Assembly: GCF_008298035.1 (NCBI RefSeq)
Contig: NZ_CP042910.1
Location: forward strand, 6,944,001-7,008,000
DNA from: Gimesia maris
GTDB lineage: Bacteria > Planctomycetota > Planctomycetia > Planctomycetales > Planctomycetaceae
Length of the DNA stretch: 64,000 nt
Direction of reading: 5' to 3'
Of this stretch, positions 1 to 9,834 are shown piece by piece (position 1 is the first letter of the stretch; each line of letters starts with the position of its first letter). A program made the position numbers and the translations under genes. The notes beneath the pieces were generated by a model. That model had not been told where the DNA came from, ran no database searches, and saw only the letters and a list, made by a program, of their open reading frames with translations.

Positions 1-3000
1 TGGGGTCCAAAAATTTCTGCACGCCAGCAAAGCGAACGTCGTTGGCCCGGTCCACATCCGTAGAAGTATCAGTACGAGCCTGCACGCCGGCTTCGGTAGC
101 CAGATCGCGGGTGATCCGATTGGGACCGACGAGGGGAATACTCAACAGTTCCACCTTGGATGCAAAGTCGCGATCAAAGTGTGGTTGCCAGAGGTTGAAG
201 CGGGGACGGTCGTCGGCGAACGCCCAGCCGGCCTCTTCGACGTCATCTGGTCCATTCAGATTATCATCATTCACTCCGGAAATCCCAGGAACACCATCTG
301 CACCCTGTAAAATGGCCAGATCGGATCCCTTGTATTTATTACGTGTCTTGGAGTTGATTGTGCCTACAGTATTGGCACGATAACTGGTACCAGCGTTTCC
401 GGCGTCGTGTTTATCTTCCCCCGTACCACGGGCATGCAACGGCTGGACGCGTTCAAAACTTTGAAGCGTGTTTAATTCATCTTGAATGTCGGCTGCCATA
501 TCTGATTCCTGCAACTCGAATTCTTCCATGCCGGACACGACCATGCTGTCGACTTCCACCCAGGGGTTATCATCATTATCCACACTATTGTTCATTGCAG
601 GTTTGTCTCGCCCCAGATGAACACGTCGCATCAGTCGAACGACAAAGGTAAGATCTCTGAAATCGGTATTCGTGGGATCCGTATTGGAATCATTCAGTAA
701 ATCACCTCGCGTCGAGATCGGTGTGACCGTGTCCGCTTCCGACGTCATCAGGAAGTCTGTGCTGTCATCGTCGGTAATCAGGTCGATGGCAGGCGTTGTG
801 ATGTCCCGGGGTGCAATCGTGGTGAATGTGGGTGCTCCCCCTGCGAAGTTCGGATCGACACGGAAGAAACTGTCACGAGGCATGGCCGACATCGGATCGG
901 TATTTTCATTATCGCCGGCGGAGCGAATACTGAAAATCTCCCCCCTGCTGACAGCACCACTTCGCAGCGTGACACGCCGCTTGTGCGTATCATTCAAAGT
1001 TGGTTCTGGATGCGAAACATCCAGGTTATCCAGATTTGAATAATCACCACTGACACCGCCCGCATTAGCGCGTGGCTCCAGGCGAATCTGCCAGGCATCA
1101 TTTTCAAAACTGACTGCCTGGTGGTAGGAATTCTGTAATTCGATAAACGTGTAATAACGGTCTTTTTCATCATTGTAGTCAGTGGCAGGGTGGTCGTATG
1201 GATTAGAAGAAGAATCTTCCACTTTCTTGGCTTTGATGGCCAGGAATTCGCTGAGCGTCAGTTTCTGGGCTTCGACTCCGTATACGACTCCGCGCTGACC
1301 AGCCTGGCTGGAAATCCCCAGTGAAGAAGCAAGCGTGGTCTCATCGTCTGATCGATAAGGGTTATCTCCCAAACCCCAGCCATCATGCAGATTTTTGTCA
1401 TACTCAAAACGGGTAATGACATCATCAGGATCCAGCGCATCGACCACATTCACGGCAAACTGGGCCATCTCTTTCATTTGTGTGTCTGTATAAAGCGCAT
1501 TTCCGGAGTTGTCGGCGCGATAGTCTAAATTATCTTTGCTTCCGCCCAGCGTATAAAGCAGAACATAGATATCACGGGCCATTGACTGACGATCATAGCG
1601 CGCCCAGAACTCCTGTTGTTCTGTCGTAGTGGGAGGATAAGCGGGCAGGTTATAAGCATACCAGCTGGTGTTAATAGTCGTCGAAGTCAGATTGTCGAGG
1701 ACGTTATTTCCATTCAGATCTTCGCCGGGGTCGAGCACGCCATTATCGTTGACATCTTCGCCGGGATGGGGTGTGAGCGGACGTGTGGTCACGGTCTGCC
1801 CCGTGCCGGTATCTTCAAAGACGAGAACTTGATTGATATTCAGCTTCATCTGCTGACGAGACGTAGTGGTATTCCCCCGTTCCACCGTTAAGAGCTGACG
1901 AAGGGGTCGGCGGAAAGGATCAAGGGCTGTCCCGGCAATTTTGTTGGTATCACGCGAGCCACTGCCATTCAGGTCTTCAATATTGGTCCCGCGCGTATTC
2001 CCAAACCAGTCGGTATAATTCAAGTTGCCGCTGAAATCCAAATCAACTTCATTGGTGAAGTCGGGGGGAAATTCCAGTTTACCATCGTTATTTGTATCGG
2101 CGCTGAACAACCAGCTCAGGTAGCGGTTTGAAGTATCCAGATTTGAGATAGAACCATCCGCATTCGGCCTGTTCTTCAGAGAGTCAGCCATTGCAAACTG
2201 TTTCCGTCCCCAACTCATCGTGGTAAATGTTTTACGGATCGCATTGCCGCGGGAATTGACGGTGGAGGCACGACCGAAGTTAAAGGGGAGCAGGTTTTCG
2301 AGGCGAGAGTTGACGCCGGTATTATCCTGATCGGTTTGCGACAGATGCAGGAATGCCAGGTCAGCCGCGGTAAAGGGTTCATCATAGGGACGCTGAACCT
2401 TTTCCAGGTCGACCGTCATCTCGTCAGCTTCGTCCACCAGCGTGCCTCGCGCTGCTGTCTCATCGGCAATCGAGTTTTTGAAGAAGATCGGGTTGCCGTT
2501 ATAGCGAGTCGTGCCGGCAAATTCGAAATCTTCGTAGCCTTTCCAGCCATTATAGCCAATCGCAGGCAGTCGATAGTTGATACCGGTTTTATTTGTTCGG
2601 CCCGCTCCATTATAAGACAGGGGATGCATGAAGGAATGCACGTTGGAACGGTTACCGTCCAGTGAGCCACTGAGGGTCCCCCCTTCGTAGCGGTTGGCAT
2701 TATCGTCCACCAGTGTCTGTCCCGGACGGGGAAACGACTTGGTGGGATTGGGAACCTGTTCGAGCAGATAGATTGGATCTGATGGATCGATTCGCTGTGA
2801 GTCGTACAGAAGATTCGTTTCGCCCCAGCGACCGGGATAGAGGTCGGAAATATTACTTTGAGTTCCGTTATCCAATGGACTGGGAATGCCGAATTCAGGG
2901 CGACCGAAGTTCAGGAAGAAATATTCCATGTTGGAATTTTCCCGCCATGCCACACTGTTTTCATAGGCGTCCTGAAAATCTCCCGCGCCCCCGTAAGTCC

Positions 3001-4384
3001 GTGGTGCGCCGATGGCACCATAAGGATAAGGGTATTCGCCGAAGAAAAGGCGATGCTGCAGCAGCACATCGGTGGCGACGGCCGAATCGACCATGTCTCC
3101 GCCTGAGGCTACTTTATCAGGTCGTGCGTTCAACGCCCACTGCGGGTTGATTTCTCCCGGCGACGAGAGCCCCAGATTGGAACGGGACAGGAACAGGTAC
3201 TTGTCGGTATAGATGGAATCATCTTCACCGAAGAAATTGTTGGTAGGATCATAGTTCAAATCAATGTCATCGGGCCGCCGCATGTTACCGGCAGTATTGA
3301 GATTGATCAGTCCATCCATGTCATACACGGTAAAGGAAAAGAGAGGCAGAATATATTTAGTCGGTTGGTTGGGATGTTCGACCGGAGGAAAGTCCAGGTC
3401 CATCCAGATCCCTTCGATCAGACCATCATTGTCATTGTCTACATCCAGCTCGACGATCGGCGCACCGGAATTAAAGGAACCGGTAAAAATTCCCAGTTCT
3501 CCATTTTGGGCTGTTCCACTGGGATTCGAGGAGGGCTGAAAAGGAAATAAAGGGGTAAAGCGGGGGGTAGTCGTTGCGGTTCCACCCGGATCGACGAAGA
3601 CATGTGCCGGATGAGGCCGGAGCACCCTGGTACGGGTATCTTTTTCTGCAACAAGAGTACCATCGTTCTCATACCAGTCATCGATATGATCACCAGTAGA
3701 AGTATCTCTTAAATATTGTGGACGCAGGAACGAAGGAATGACCACGCGTCTGATAGTTCCACCATCCAGTGTATAGCCATCGTAGGCCAGAAACAGATTG
3801 TTGATATCGGGTGACGTATAATCGACGTCCGGTTCGGGAATATTTTCCGACCGCAATGCAAAGGGAAGCGTACCACCATGGGCAGCGCGACTGTGGTTTA
3901 AAGAAAGGAGTTCTTCGTTAACATCGAGACCAAGGCCACCTTGAGTAGCATCATCAATACCATCATAATTCTGATCGATAAAAATTCTACCTGGATTAGC
4001 ACTTCCATCCATAACAACATTGATGCCCTGACCGTTAAAGGGATGGACATCGGAACCGAACATTTTAGGCAGCATGGAGTGCCATCTCCCATGCAGGGCA
4101 CTGTTGTAGTATTGGTCATCGGGTCCGACGATCAACTGACGGAGTCCCCAGTTGAAGAGGACGTCGGCGTCGAGACCGGCGTCGGCATCGTTGATGGCGG
4201 CTTCAGTAAAGTACTGCGCGCTGCGTTCTTCCTGTGAGGCGAAGGTATAAAAGACGACCCCCAGCAGCGACAGCATCGCCAGTAAGGCAATGACGATGAG
4301 CAACGTCGAACCGCGACGCGACTGCTGCAGCTGCTGTAACTGACTGTCATTGTGTGTGGTCTGTTTCATACAAGTGAATTTCAT
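1..4384 (-). CDS. Giant GspK/PilX-like pseudopilin-type protein (C-terminus beyond window)
   Basis: An open minus-strand frame of about 1461 codons runs off the left edge without a stop. The N-terminus is short and polar with two arginines (QSRRGSTLLIV), followed by one hydrophobic segment at about residues 27-49, which is the arrangement of GspK/PilX-type minor pseudopilins. The remainder reads as a soluble, Asp/Asn/Gly-rich domain with several calcium-loop-like stretches such as DVNDNGVLDPGEDLNGNN. The start at 4384 is preferred because GGGAGA lies 7 nt upstream (4392-4397); an in-frame ATG at 4369 is the alternative. It is the last gene of the pseudopilin series, 82 nt after the preceding gene. 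GspK proteins are usually about 300-350 residues, so this one is several times longer. The GspK role is inferred from N-terminus and position. Confidence 0.8.
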   Translation of the reverse strand, partial: MKFTCMKQTTHNDSQLQQLQQSRRGSTLLIVIALLAMLSLLGVVFYTFASQEERSAQYFTEAAINDADAGLDADVLFNWGLRQLIVGPDDQYYNSALHGRWHSMLPKMFGSDVHPFNGQGINVVMDGSANPGRIFIDQNYDGIDDATQGGLGLDVNEELLSLNHSRAAHGGTLPFALRSENIPEPDVDYTSPDINNLFLAYDGYTLDGGTIRRVVIPSFLRPQYLRDTSTGDHIDDWYENDGTLVAEKDTRTRVLRPHPAHVFVDPGGTATTTPRFTPLFPFQPSSNPSGTAQNGELGIFTGSFNSGAPIVELDVDNDNDGLIEGIWMDLDFPPVEHPNQPTKYILPLFSFTVYDMDGLINLNTAGNMRRPDDIDLNYDPTNNFFGEDDSIYTDKYLFLSRSNLGLSSPGEINPQWALNARPDKVASGGDMVDSAVATDVLLQHRLFFGEYPYPYGAIGAPRTYGGAGDFQDAYENSVAWRENSNMEYFFLNFGRPEFGIPSPLDNGTQSNISDLYPGRWGETNLLYDSQRIDPSDPIYLLEQVPNPTKSFPRPGQTLVDDNANRYEGGTLSGSLDGNRSNVHSFMHPLSYNGAGRTNKTGINYRLPAIGYNGWKGYEDFEFAGTTRYNGNPIFFKNSIADETAARGTLVDEADEMTVDLEKVQRPYDEPFTAADLAFLHLSQTDQDNTGVNSRLENLLPFNFGRASTVNSRGNAIRKTFTTMSWGRKQFAMADSLKNRPNADGSISNLDTSNRYLSWLFSADTNNDGKLEFPPDFTNEVDLDFSGNLNYTDWFGNTRGTNIEDLNGSGSRDTNKIAGTALDPFRRPLRQLLTVERGNTTTSRQQMKLNINQVLVFEDTGTGQTVTTRPLTPHPGEDVNDNGVLDPGEDLNGNNVLDNLTSTTINTSWYAYNLPAYPPTTTEQQEFWARYDRQSMARDIYVLLYTLGGSKDNLDYRADNSGNALYTDTQMKEMAQFAVNVVDALDPDDVITRFEYDKNLHDGWGLGDNPYRSDDETTLASSLGISSQAGQRGVVYGVEAQKLTLSEFLAIKAKKVEDSSSNPYDHPATDYNDEKDRYYTFIELQNSYHQAVSFENDAWQIRLEPRANAGGVSGDYSNLDNLDVSHPEPTLNDTHKRRVTLRSGAVSRGEIFSIRSAGDNENTDPMSAMPRDSFFRVDPNFAGGAPTFTTIAPRDITTPAIDLITDDDSTDFLMTSEADTVTPISTRGDLLNDSNTDPTNTDFRDLTFVVRLMRRVHLGRDKPAMNNSVDNDDNPWVEVDSMVVSGMEEFELQESDMAADIQDELNTLQSFERVQPLHARGTGEDKHDAGNAGTSYRANTVGTINSKTRNKYKGSDLAILQGADGVPGISGVNDDNLNGPDDVEEAGWAFADDRPRFNLWQPHFDRDFASKVELLSIPLVGPNRITRDLATEAGVQARTDTSTDVDRANDVRFAGVQKFLDP

Positions 4385-4466
4385 TCCAAAGTCTCCCAAT
4401 GTGACCAAAGGCCGTGGCCCGGTCCGGCACAATGGGGAAAAGTGCCTGCTGTGGTATCTTAAACGA

Positions 4467-6035
4467 TTATTCGTCACTCTTGTTTCGGAGTGGATGAATC
4501 AGTGTCATTTGTCTGACCTGACCCGAAGTCGGGTCTTCATAGCGAATTAAAATGCGAATGGCTGATAATGGTGACGCACGTGGAACTGGAGATTGCGTTG
4601 CAACATCGTAAACGGGTGTCTGTGGCAAGTATTCTAAAACAGCGGGATCTGACAACATGGGATAGGGAGGATCTCCATCCCCGCCTGCAGATTCGGCATT
4701 GATATGCCAGGTATCAAACACGTTTTTCCAGACGTTATTGCCGTGGTCCACATTTTGTTTGGCGCCTGTTGCAAAGCGGACTGCGGTGGAGCCACCGATG
4801 TCTACAAAATCCTGGGCACCATCATCAAAGACTTTGATATCAAATGAACGCACATTTGAAAGCACCAGGTCTTCCGATCGACGTGGGCCGTTGCGCAGTA
4901 AATCAACCACACGATCCTCTGGATTCAGCAACAGACTGGGACCGGCAGGATCCATGGGATTACCGCCACCGCCGATGGACGAATGCATTGAATTGTGTGG
5001 GTAATTAAAATGACGGTGTGACGTCTCTTCGTGTGTAAAACGGCCCATAAACAGTTGCAGGTTGGAATCTGCCGCGTTAGGAACAAATTCCCGCGACAGC
5101 CCCCCCAGGGTATCATCGTGATTAAACCCGAAACGATATTTGGGAATCCCCAAAGGGAATAGAACAGTGGTGTCGTTGTTATTCAAGTCATTCAGATCAT
5201 GAAAACGGGCATAGATAAATCCGCTGTTGTCAATATAAGCAGAGAAATCAAAGTCGCGCCAGAAATTGTCATCGGTAGTAACACTTTCCCCGTAGAGCGG
5301 ATTGGGTGTACTGGCAGACCGCTGAAAAAATGGCGAGTCGCTTGAATCAGAGGAGATGGGCTGCGTATTCTGTGTACCGGAGAGCGATAATGGTTCGCGG
5401 ATCAGCATGATACGACGATAGAGGTTACTGCCTCTCAGGAAGTAACAGACTTCGGCTGCAGAAGATTGTGAAGCTCCATCAGCGACGATACGTCCATCGT
5501 CGGCTTCAGGCTGATTGGGATGATTGCGGAGTAAGGTCCCGCCATCCAATGTCCGATCGCTGAGATCGGTGGCGCGACCGTAGTAAAAATCTTCGGTACC
5601 TCGCTGATCCGGATTTGCAAAACGGGAGACCGTGAACTGCAGAAAATCATCCGTGTCATCGTTGGGGTCGTTCTCTGAGATATAGAAGTAACCCCGTCGA
5701 TCTTCTTCATGATAAGCCGGGTTGCGCGGATCATCTGGCGTCGGTGTAAAGGAGACATTATTCGCAAAAGGGAGCAGGTATTGGAACGAACGGTTATCCA
5801 GGTCGGCCTGCAGAACGGTCACCAGCAGGCGTTCGCGCTGATCGTTTTCAGAAATCCCCCGCTGGGTGGTCATCGAACCGGACAGGATCTGGAAGATCTC
5901 AGTAAACATCAGCATCATCAGCAGAACCAGGGCCACGGATACGATCATTTCGATGAGCGTAAAACCGGTGTGGAACGCAGCGGAACTGCGATCTGACTGC
6001 CTGTTCTGGTTTCGATTTGATGTTTTCGGTTTCAT
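4467..6035 (-). CDS. Prepilin-type GspJ-like protein
   Basis: The protein has about 522 residues and a type IV prepilin N-terminus. A basic/polar leader ends at Gly24, then FTLIE and a hydrophobic helix (about 29-50), so a prepilin peptidase should cut after Gly24, with Glu29 as the conserved Glu5 of the mature protein. The large C-terminal region (dates-like Asp/Asn-rich segments, no named domain recognised) is much longer than a standard pseudopilin of about 200 residues. ATG at 6035 is chosen over an upstream in-frame GTG at 6047 because AGTGAAG sits close upstream of it. It lies 44 nt after the GspI-like gene and precedes the giant GspK-like gene, which fits a minor pseudopilin such as GspJ. 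The specific GspJ assignment is inference from position. Confidence 0.82.
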   Translation of the reverse strand: MKPKTSNRNQNRQSDRSSAAFHTGFTLIEMIVSVALVLLMMLMFTEIFQILSGSMTTQRGISENDQRERLLVTVLQADLDNRSFQYLLPFANNVSFTPTPDDPRNPAYHEEDRRGYFYISENDPNDDTDDFLQFTVSRFANPDQRGTEDFYYGRATDLSDRTLDGGTLLRNHPNQPEADDGRIVADGASQSSAAEVCYFLRGSNLYRRIMLIREPLSLSGTQNTQPISSDSSDSPFFQRSASTPNPLYGESVTTDDNFWRDFDFSAYIDNSGFIYARFHDLNDLNNNDTTVLFPLGIPKYRFGFNHDDTLGGLSREFVPNAADSNLQLFMGRFTHEETSHRHFNYPHNSMHSSIGGGGNPMDPAGPSLLLNPEDRVVDLLRNGPRRSEDLVLSNVRSFDIKVFDDGAQDFVDIGGSTAVRFATGAKQNVDHGNNVWKNVFDTWHINAESAGGDGDPPYPMLSDPAVLEYLPQTPVYDVATQSPVPRASPLSAIRILIRYEDPTSGQVRQMTLIHPLRNKSDE

Positions 6036-6079
6036 AAAACACTTCACTTTACTACGGCCCGGGAGATGTTACCTGTTGT

Positions 6080-7417
6080 TTATCTTGCTTTGTTTCCCAA
6101 TGGATAGACCTGTACGACATTCGGCATGACAATCAGACGGGCGACAGGCGCCCCCGGATCGCCGGGATCATTGATGGACTGGATAATGGGTTGATCCAGA
6201 ATCAGTTCGGCAGTGGTGGCACCAGGGGCAAGGGCTGCCTCTTCATCGACAATCTGCTGAATGCGGTACCAGCGGGCATTATAGGCGTCGAAGACGTAGC
6301 CCCCTTTTTTCAGAAGTGGTCTCTCGACACTGGGATTATACCTGAGTGTGAACTTGCGCCGCCGATAGTCATCGGAACCAGCCGCGCCTGCTTCCCCTGC
6401 ATATTCGTCAATGCCGCGACCATCACTGTTATCCCCGTCCATATCATCATCATTGTCATCATCGACACCGGCAACGCCCCAGGCACCATCGGTACCAGGC
6501 AGCCATTCAGCCACAAAGTTCTCGACCTGATGAATGGCTTCAAACTCCGGGGAGAAATTACGACGATGGAACACCACGACGTCAACAGAAGCAACATCGG
6601 TAGCAATCGAACGACGGACGGTTAACAGGTAGGAATACTGCATATTCAGAAGTTCAATCCGGACTTTGGCGATGCTGGTATAGAGCCCGTTATCGGGAAG
6701 CGGATTGCCCAGGCTGATTTCCCCGGTGCTGCCGTCGACACTGCTTCCGCTGATCCCACGCACCTGAACCTGCTTGCCGGTGGTATCATAAACCAGAATC
6801 CGTCCGCCGGTCGCGGAATCTGCCAGAGTGGTCTGCAGTTCTGACAGCGTCAGAATACCGGAATTGATGTCCTGAATATCGATCTGAATGGTATCTCGCG
6901 CGCCGTTGATACTAGAGGGAATCCCTTCGTACAGCAGCGTCCAGTTATCCTGCTGCGAGAAGAAATTGGTCGCCTGCAACTGCGAAGTCAGACCGGCGTG
7001 ATAGCGGGGAATGCGAGTCACGGGACTGCTGGAACCGTCGTTACCGAAGCTGTCTTCCAGGCCGGTCCCATCCAGTGTGGCGTAATAACTGCCGATGGGA
7101 TCGACGATGTAATTGCGGTTTCTGCGTTGATGTGCGATTTCTCCATCAGCATCCAGGGAACCATCAGGATCGAATACAAAACGTTGCGGGAATGCATCGA
7201 TCAATGCTTCGGCATTATAGCGCAGTACGGTTGCGTTCGTGAGCTTGGTTGCCTGGACGCCACGCAGAATGGAAATCGGGAACAGGGACGCCAGTGAGAC
7301 GACGCCGATGCTCATGATCATGACGGACATCAGAACTTCCATCAGGGTGACACCGGCCCGCGAAACGGACAGAAATCCAACAGGTGTATTGCGGGTTTTC
7401 AGATGAAGTGATTTCAT
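6080..7417 (-). CDS. Prepilin-type GspI/PilV-like protein
   Basis: This 445-residue protein carries the prepilin signature RAG|VTLME (cleavage after Gly22, Glu27 conserved) followed by a hydrophobic helix to about residue 46. A GspI/PilV relation is suggested by the VTLMEVL form of the motif and by its place between GspH-like and GspJ-like genes. Its start codon overlaps the stop of the preceding gene by 4 nt (ATGA at 7414-7417), so the two are probably translationally coupled. In the middle is an acidic segment (encoded at about 6359-6500) containing GVDDDNDDDMDGDNSDGRG and ending SDDYRRR, which recurs in two other proteins of this cluster. The function is inferred: a subunit of a pseudopilus in the periplasm. 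Confidence 0.82.
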   Translation of the reverse strand: MKSLHLKTRNTPVGFLSVSRAGVTLMEVLMSVMIMSIGVVSLASLFPISILRGVQATKLTNATVLRYNAEALIDAFPQRFVFDPDGSLDADGEIAHQRRNRNYIVDPIGSYYATLDGTGLEDSFGNDGSSSPVTRIPRYHAGLTSQLQATNFFSQQDNWTLLYEGIPSSINGARDTIQIDIQDINSGILTLSELQTTLADSATGGRILVYDTTGKQVQVRGISGSSVDGSTGEISLGNPLPDNGLYTSIAKVRIELLNMQYSYLLTVRRSIATDVASVDVVVFHRRNFSPEFEAIHQVENFVAEWLPGTDGAWGVAGVDDDNDDDMDGDNSDGRGIDEYAGEAGAAGSDDYRRRKFTLRYNPSVERPLLKKGGYVFDAYNARWYRIQQIVDEEAALAPGATTAELILDQPIIQSINDPGDPGAPVARLIVMPNVVQVYPLGNKAR

Positions 7418-8751
7418 TTGGCTGTTGCCCCCGTTTCTGCATAGTAGAACACATCGGGTGCCTGCCCGGTGGGAACAGCCGCTTCGGCATCAAAGAACAT
7501 GGGATAGGCGCTGACGTTTCCGGTTCGCGTAAAGATGGACAGTAGCGAAGGAGTGGTATTCAGTTCGACCCTCCAGGTCGCGCTGCCATCTGTGACGGTT
7601 CCCACGTCTCGTACCTGACGTCCGGCAGCGGTCAGGAAGACACCGACATTATTTCCGGTCGTGCCAGGGTTTGTGCAGACGTAAATTCGATCGTAAGGTT
7701 TGAAGCTCAGATCCCAGTTGGTAGAAGTCGGCGTAATCAGACGCGCCGGCACAGTGACCCGGTCCCCTTCGGCGTAGCCGGTATTGGCGCGCCAGGTAGA
7801 TTGAATATTCTCAAGTGTATCGACGACAAAATGAATTTTTCCGTTTCCTGCTTCACTGCCGGAAATGGAACCGCGGGGCGAGAACATGAGATCAAGCTGG
7901 CTGGAGTAGAGACGGTAGTCATCGGTACCCGGCCAGAGAAGTTCACCATCGTCATCGTTTCCGCCGCTGCCGTCATCATTCACACCAGCGGCACCTGGTT
8001 GACCATCCTCACCGCGGGAGGCCCCGGTAATGCGCCAGCTGAGAGGCAAATAAGAACGGTCCAGGTCAATGGCGGCGTTATTGGGCAGCAGCGTCGGTTC
8101 TTCGCCCGACAGTACTACGGGAGGCAGTTCCAGCAGATAATTGGAAGGTCCACTGCCAGGCGCGAAAGCCACGACTTCAGTCGGATCAGAAGTCCCTGGA
8201 TCACGGTAAGCTGTGGTCAGCCGCAAAATTTCGGTACCACCGACAATAGGAGAATTTGGTAAATCGACGGTATACCAGGAACCGCTATCATCACCGGGAA
8301 TTTTAATTCGTGCACCATCTTTCAGTTGTCCGCGGGTATAGAGAAAATTCCAGTCTGTTCCTTTGCCACGGACATGCAGGATGGTATCCGGTGTACCATC
8401 TGAACCGGTATCAATACGTTCCAGGCGGATCACACCCTGATTCCAGTCGGGGCTGGGAGCAATGTAAATCATGCTGGTGACTGCCGACGGGTTATCAGGG
8501 TCAACCATAAAGCGAACACCCCGTGGTTCTTTGGCGTAGATCGCCCGGTCTCGGGCCCCTGCAAGATAGGACTGCACCTGACGCGAGGCGCCACGGGTGA
8601 CGTCGCTGGTGAGTGCGAAGTTGATCGAAGTCACCGTCATGACAACCAGGATTGCCATAATCGAAATCACGACCAGCAACTCGACAAGCGTAAAGCCGGG
8701 CCGACGCGAAGATCGCTGAGTGAACTGATTGTTCGTGTGAAAGGCTGGCAT
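7414..8751 (-). CDS. Prepilin-type GspH-like protein
   Basis: The product has 445 residues with the leader ending at Gly19, then FTLVE and a hydrophobic helix, i.e. a type III prepilin signal. The start at 8751 is fixed by a strong GGAGGAAGG ribosome site 6-8 nt upstream, which overlaps the stop of the previous gene (8756); a longer frame back to 8886 lies inside that gene and lacks support. Only 4 nt separate the two genes. The region after the helix resembles GspH/FimT minor pseudopilins in spacing (a short coiled segment containing RQVQSYLAGARDRAIYAK). An acidic Gly/Asp motif ending GTDDYR is encoded at about 7911-8013. The GspH role is inferred from family resemblance and order. Confidence 0.83.
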   Translation of the reverse strand: MPAFHTNNQFTQRSSRRPGFTLVELLVVISIMAILVVMTVTSINFALTSDVTRGASRQVQSYLAGARDRAIYAKEPRGVRFMVDPDNPSAVTSMIYIAPSPDWNQGVIRLERIDTGSDGTPDTILHVRGKGTDWNFLYTRGQLKDGARIKIPGDDSGSWYTVDLPNSPIVGGTEILRLTTAYRDPGTSDPTEVVAFAPGSGPSNYLLELPPVVLSGEEPTLLPNNAAIDLDRSYLPLSWRITGASRGEDGQPGAAGVNDDGSGGNDDDGELLWPGTDDYRLYSSQLDLMFSPRGSISGSEAGNGKIHFVVDTLENIQSTWRANTGYAEGDRVTVPARLITPTSTNWDLSFKPYDRIYVCTNPGTTGNNVGVFLTAAGRQVRDVGTVTDGSATWRVELNTTPSLLSIFTRTGNVSAYPMFFDAEAAVPTGQAPDVFYYAETGATAK

Positions 8752-8755
8752 AAGT

Positions 8756-9799
8756 TTACCTTCCTCCGGCTCGTTGATTGTGATTGGTGATGTTATCGAA
8801 TACGCCATCCACAATGGGTAGAACAGGTTGTGCCAAGACCCCATTGTTAGTTTCATCGTGCGGCTCATACAGCCCGAGAACACCATCTTCCCCGGCAGAA
8901 ATGATCAGAGGCATCCAGTAGGTATTCATCGTGGCATATTGCCCAGTAGTGTAAGCAGAATTATTGTTAAACAGAGGAGCTAAGATACTTCCCGAACGAT
9001 CATTTTCGTGTTGAAGCCGCCCCTGTGGGTCATCTGCATCGACGTTTAATGGATCGGCTTCATTGAAGCCGGAAGCGGGTTCAGGAGGCAGCCCGCTAAA
9101 GAAATAACCGGCAACGGTGCGGTTGATAATTGAACCATCCGGCTTGATCAGGCGTGTGGGCCAGCGGTAAAAGCGGAGTGGTTTTCTCCAGCCATCCACA
9201 AATTCATTCAGGCCATCGCCGTCGGTATCGGCGACTTCATTTGTGGTGAAGGAATCTTCCCCCACAGGAGGCACGCCATAAGTTTCATGTTTCGTTAAAA
9301 CGTAGTAGAGGTATTCTGAACTGATACTGGCACCGGCGTCGGAGCCGAGACTTCCTGCGGTTCCCGGGGAAACACCAGACTGGGCATCCATGGCGGCATT
9401 GATACCGGAATTCTCAGCGATGTACTGCGGCAGGTTCTCGCGGAAAATATCTTTCCGCACCAGAATTTCCACAACCGGTTTGGGCAGTCCGCGGTATTTT
9501 CCACCAAAGTTATCCACCAGCGCTGTATATTTCTGCCCGACCAGCGATTCGAGCTGATGTTGATTCTTCGATGCGTCGAGCGCTTTCCGCATGGCTTCGA
9601 TGCGATTCAGCATCAGGCCGTTGACTTTGACGATCGTCGCCATGGTTGCTTTTTCACGGGCTTTGTTGCCGATATTACGCACCACGAACGCAGAAGTGGC
9701 AATCAGAAACAGCAGAATGCCGACAACCATCATCAGTTCGACGATGGTGAAACCACCGCGCTGAGATCGAACAGATTGTGGAGCTGTTAAACGTCGCAT
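8756..9799 (-). CDS. Prepilin-type pseudopilin-like protein
   Basis: A 347-residue protein with prepilin motif GG|FTIVE at residues 15-21 and a hydrophobic helix to about residue 42, continuing into a charged amphipathic helix (NKAREKATMATIVKVNGLM). The C-terminal part carries an EF-hand-like DTDGDGLNEF stretch, which resembles the calcium-binding tail of GspG-type major pseudopilins, but the closest family member cannot be decided by eye. The gene sits 35 nt after the GspG-like gene and 4 nt before the GspH-like gene, so it is in the same transcription unit. Secretion or surface-fibre function is inferred from context. Confidence 0.82.
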   Translation of the reverse strand: MRRLTAPQSVRSQRGGFTIVELMMVVGILLFLIATSAFVVRNIGNKAREKATMATIVKVNGLMLNRIEAMRKALDASKNQHQLESLVGQKYTALVDNFGGKYRGLPKPVVEILVRKDIFRENLPQYIAENSGINAAMDAQSGVSPGTAGSLGSDAGASISSEYLYYVLTKHETYGVPPVGEDSFTTNEVADTDGDGLNEFVDGWRKPLRFYRWPTRLIKPDGSIINRTVAGYFFSGLPPEPASGFNEADPLNVDADDPQGRLQHENDRSGSILAPLFNNNSAYTTGQYATMNTYWMPLIISAGEDGVLGLYEPHDETNNGVLAQPVLPIVDGVFDNITNHNQRAGGR

Positions 9800-9834
9800 T
9801 GTAAAAAACCTGACTTCTTAAAAACAAACCGTGA

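Noticed and set aside
1..4384. Many plus-strand frames of 70-145 codons opposite the GspK-like gene
   Set aside because: They are shadows of one continuous minus-strand frame with a consistent protein character.
6045..6047. GTG at 6047 as start of the GspJ-like gene
   Set aside because: The ATG at 6035 has a closer ribosome-site-like AGTGAAG and gives a leader of normal length.
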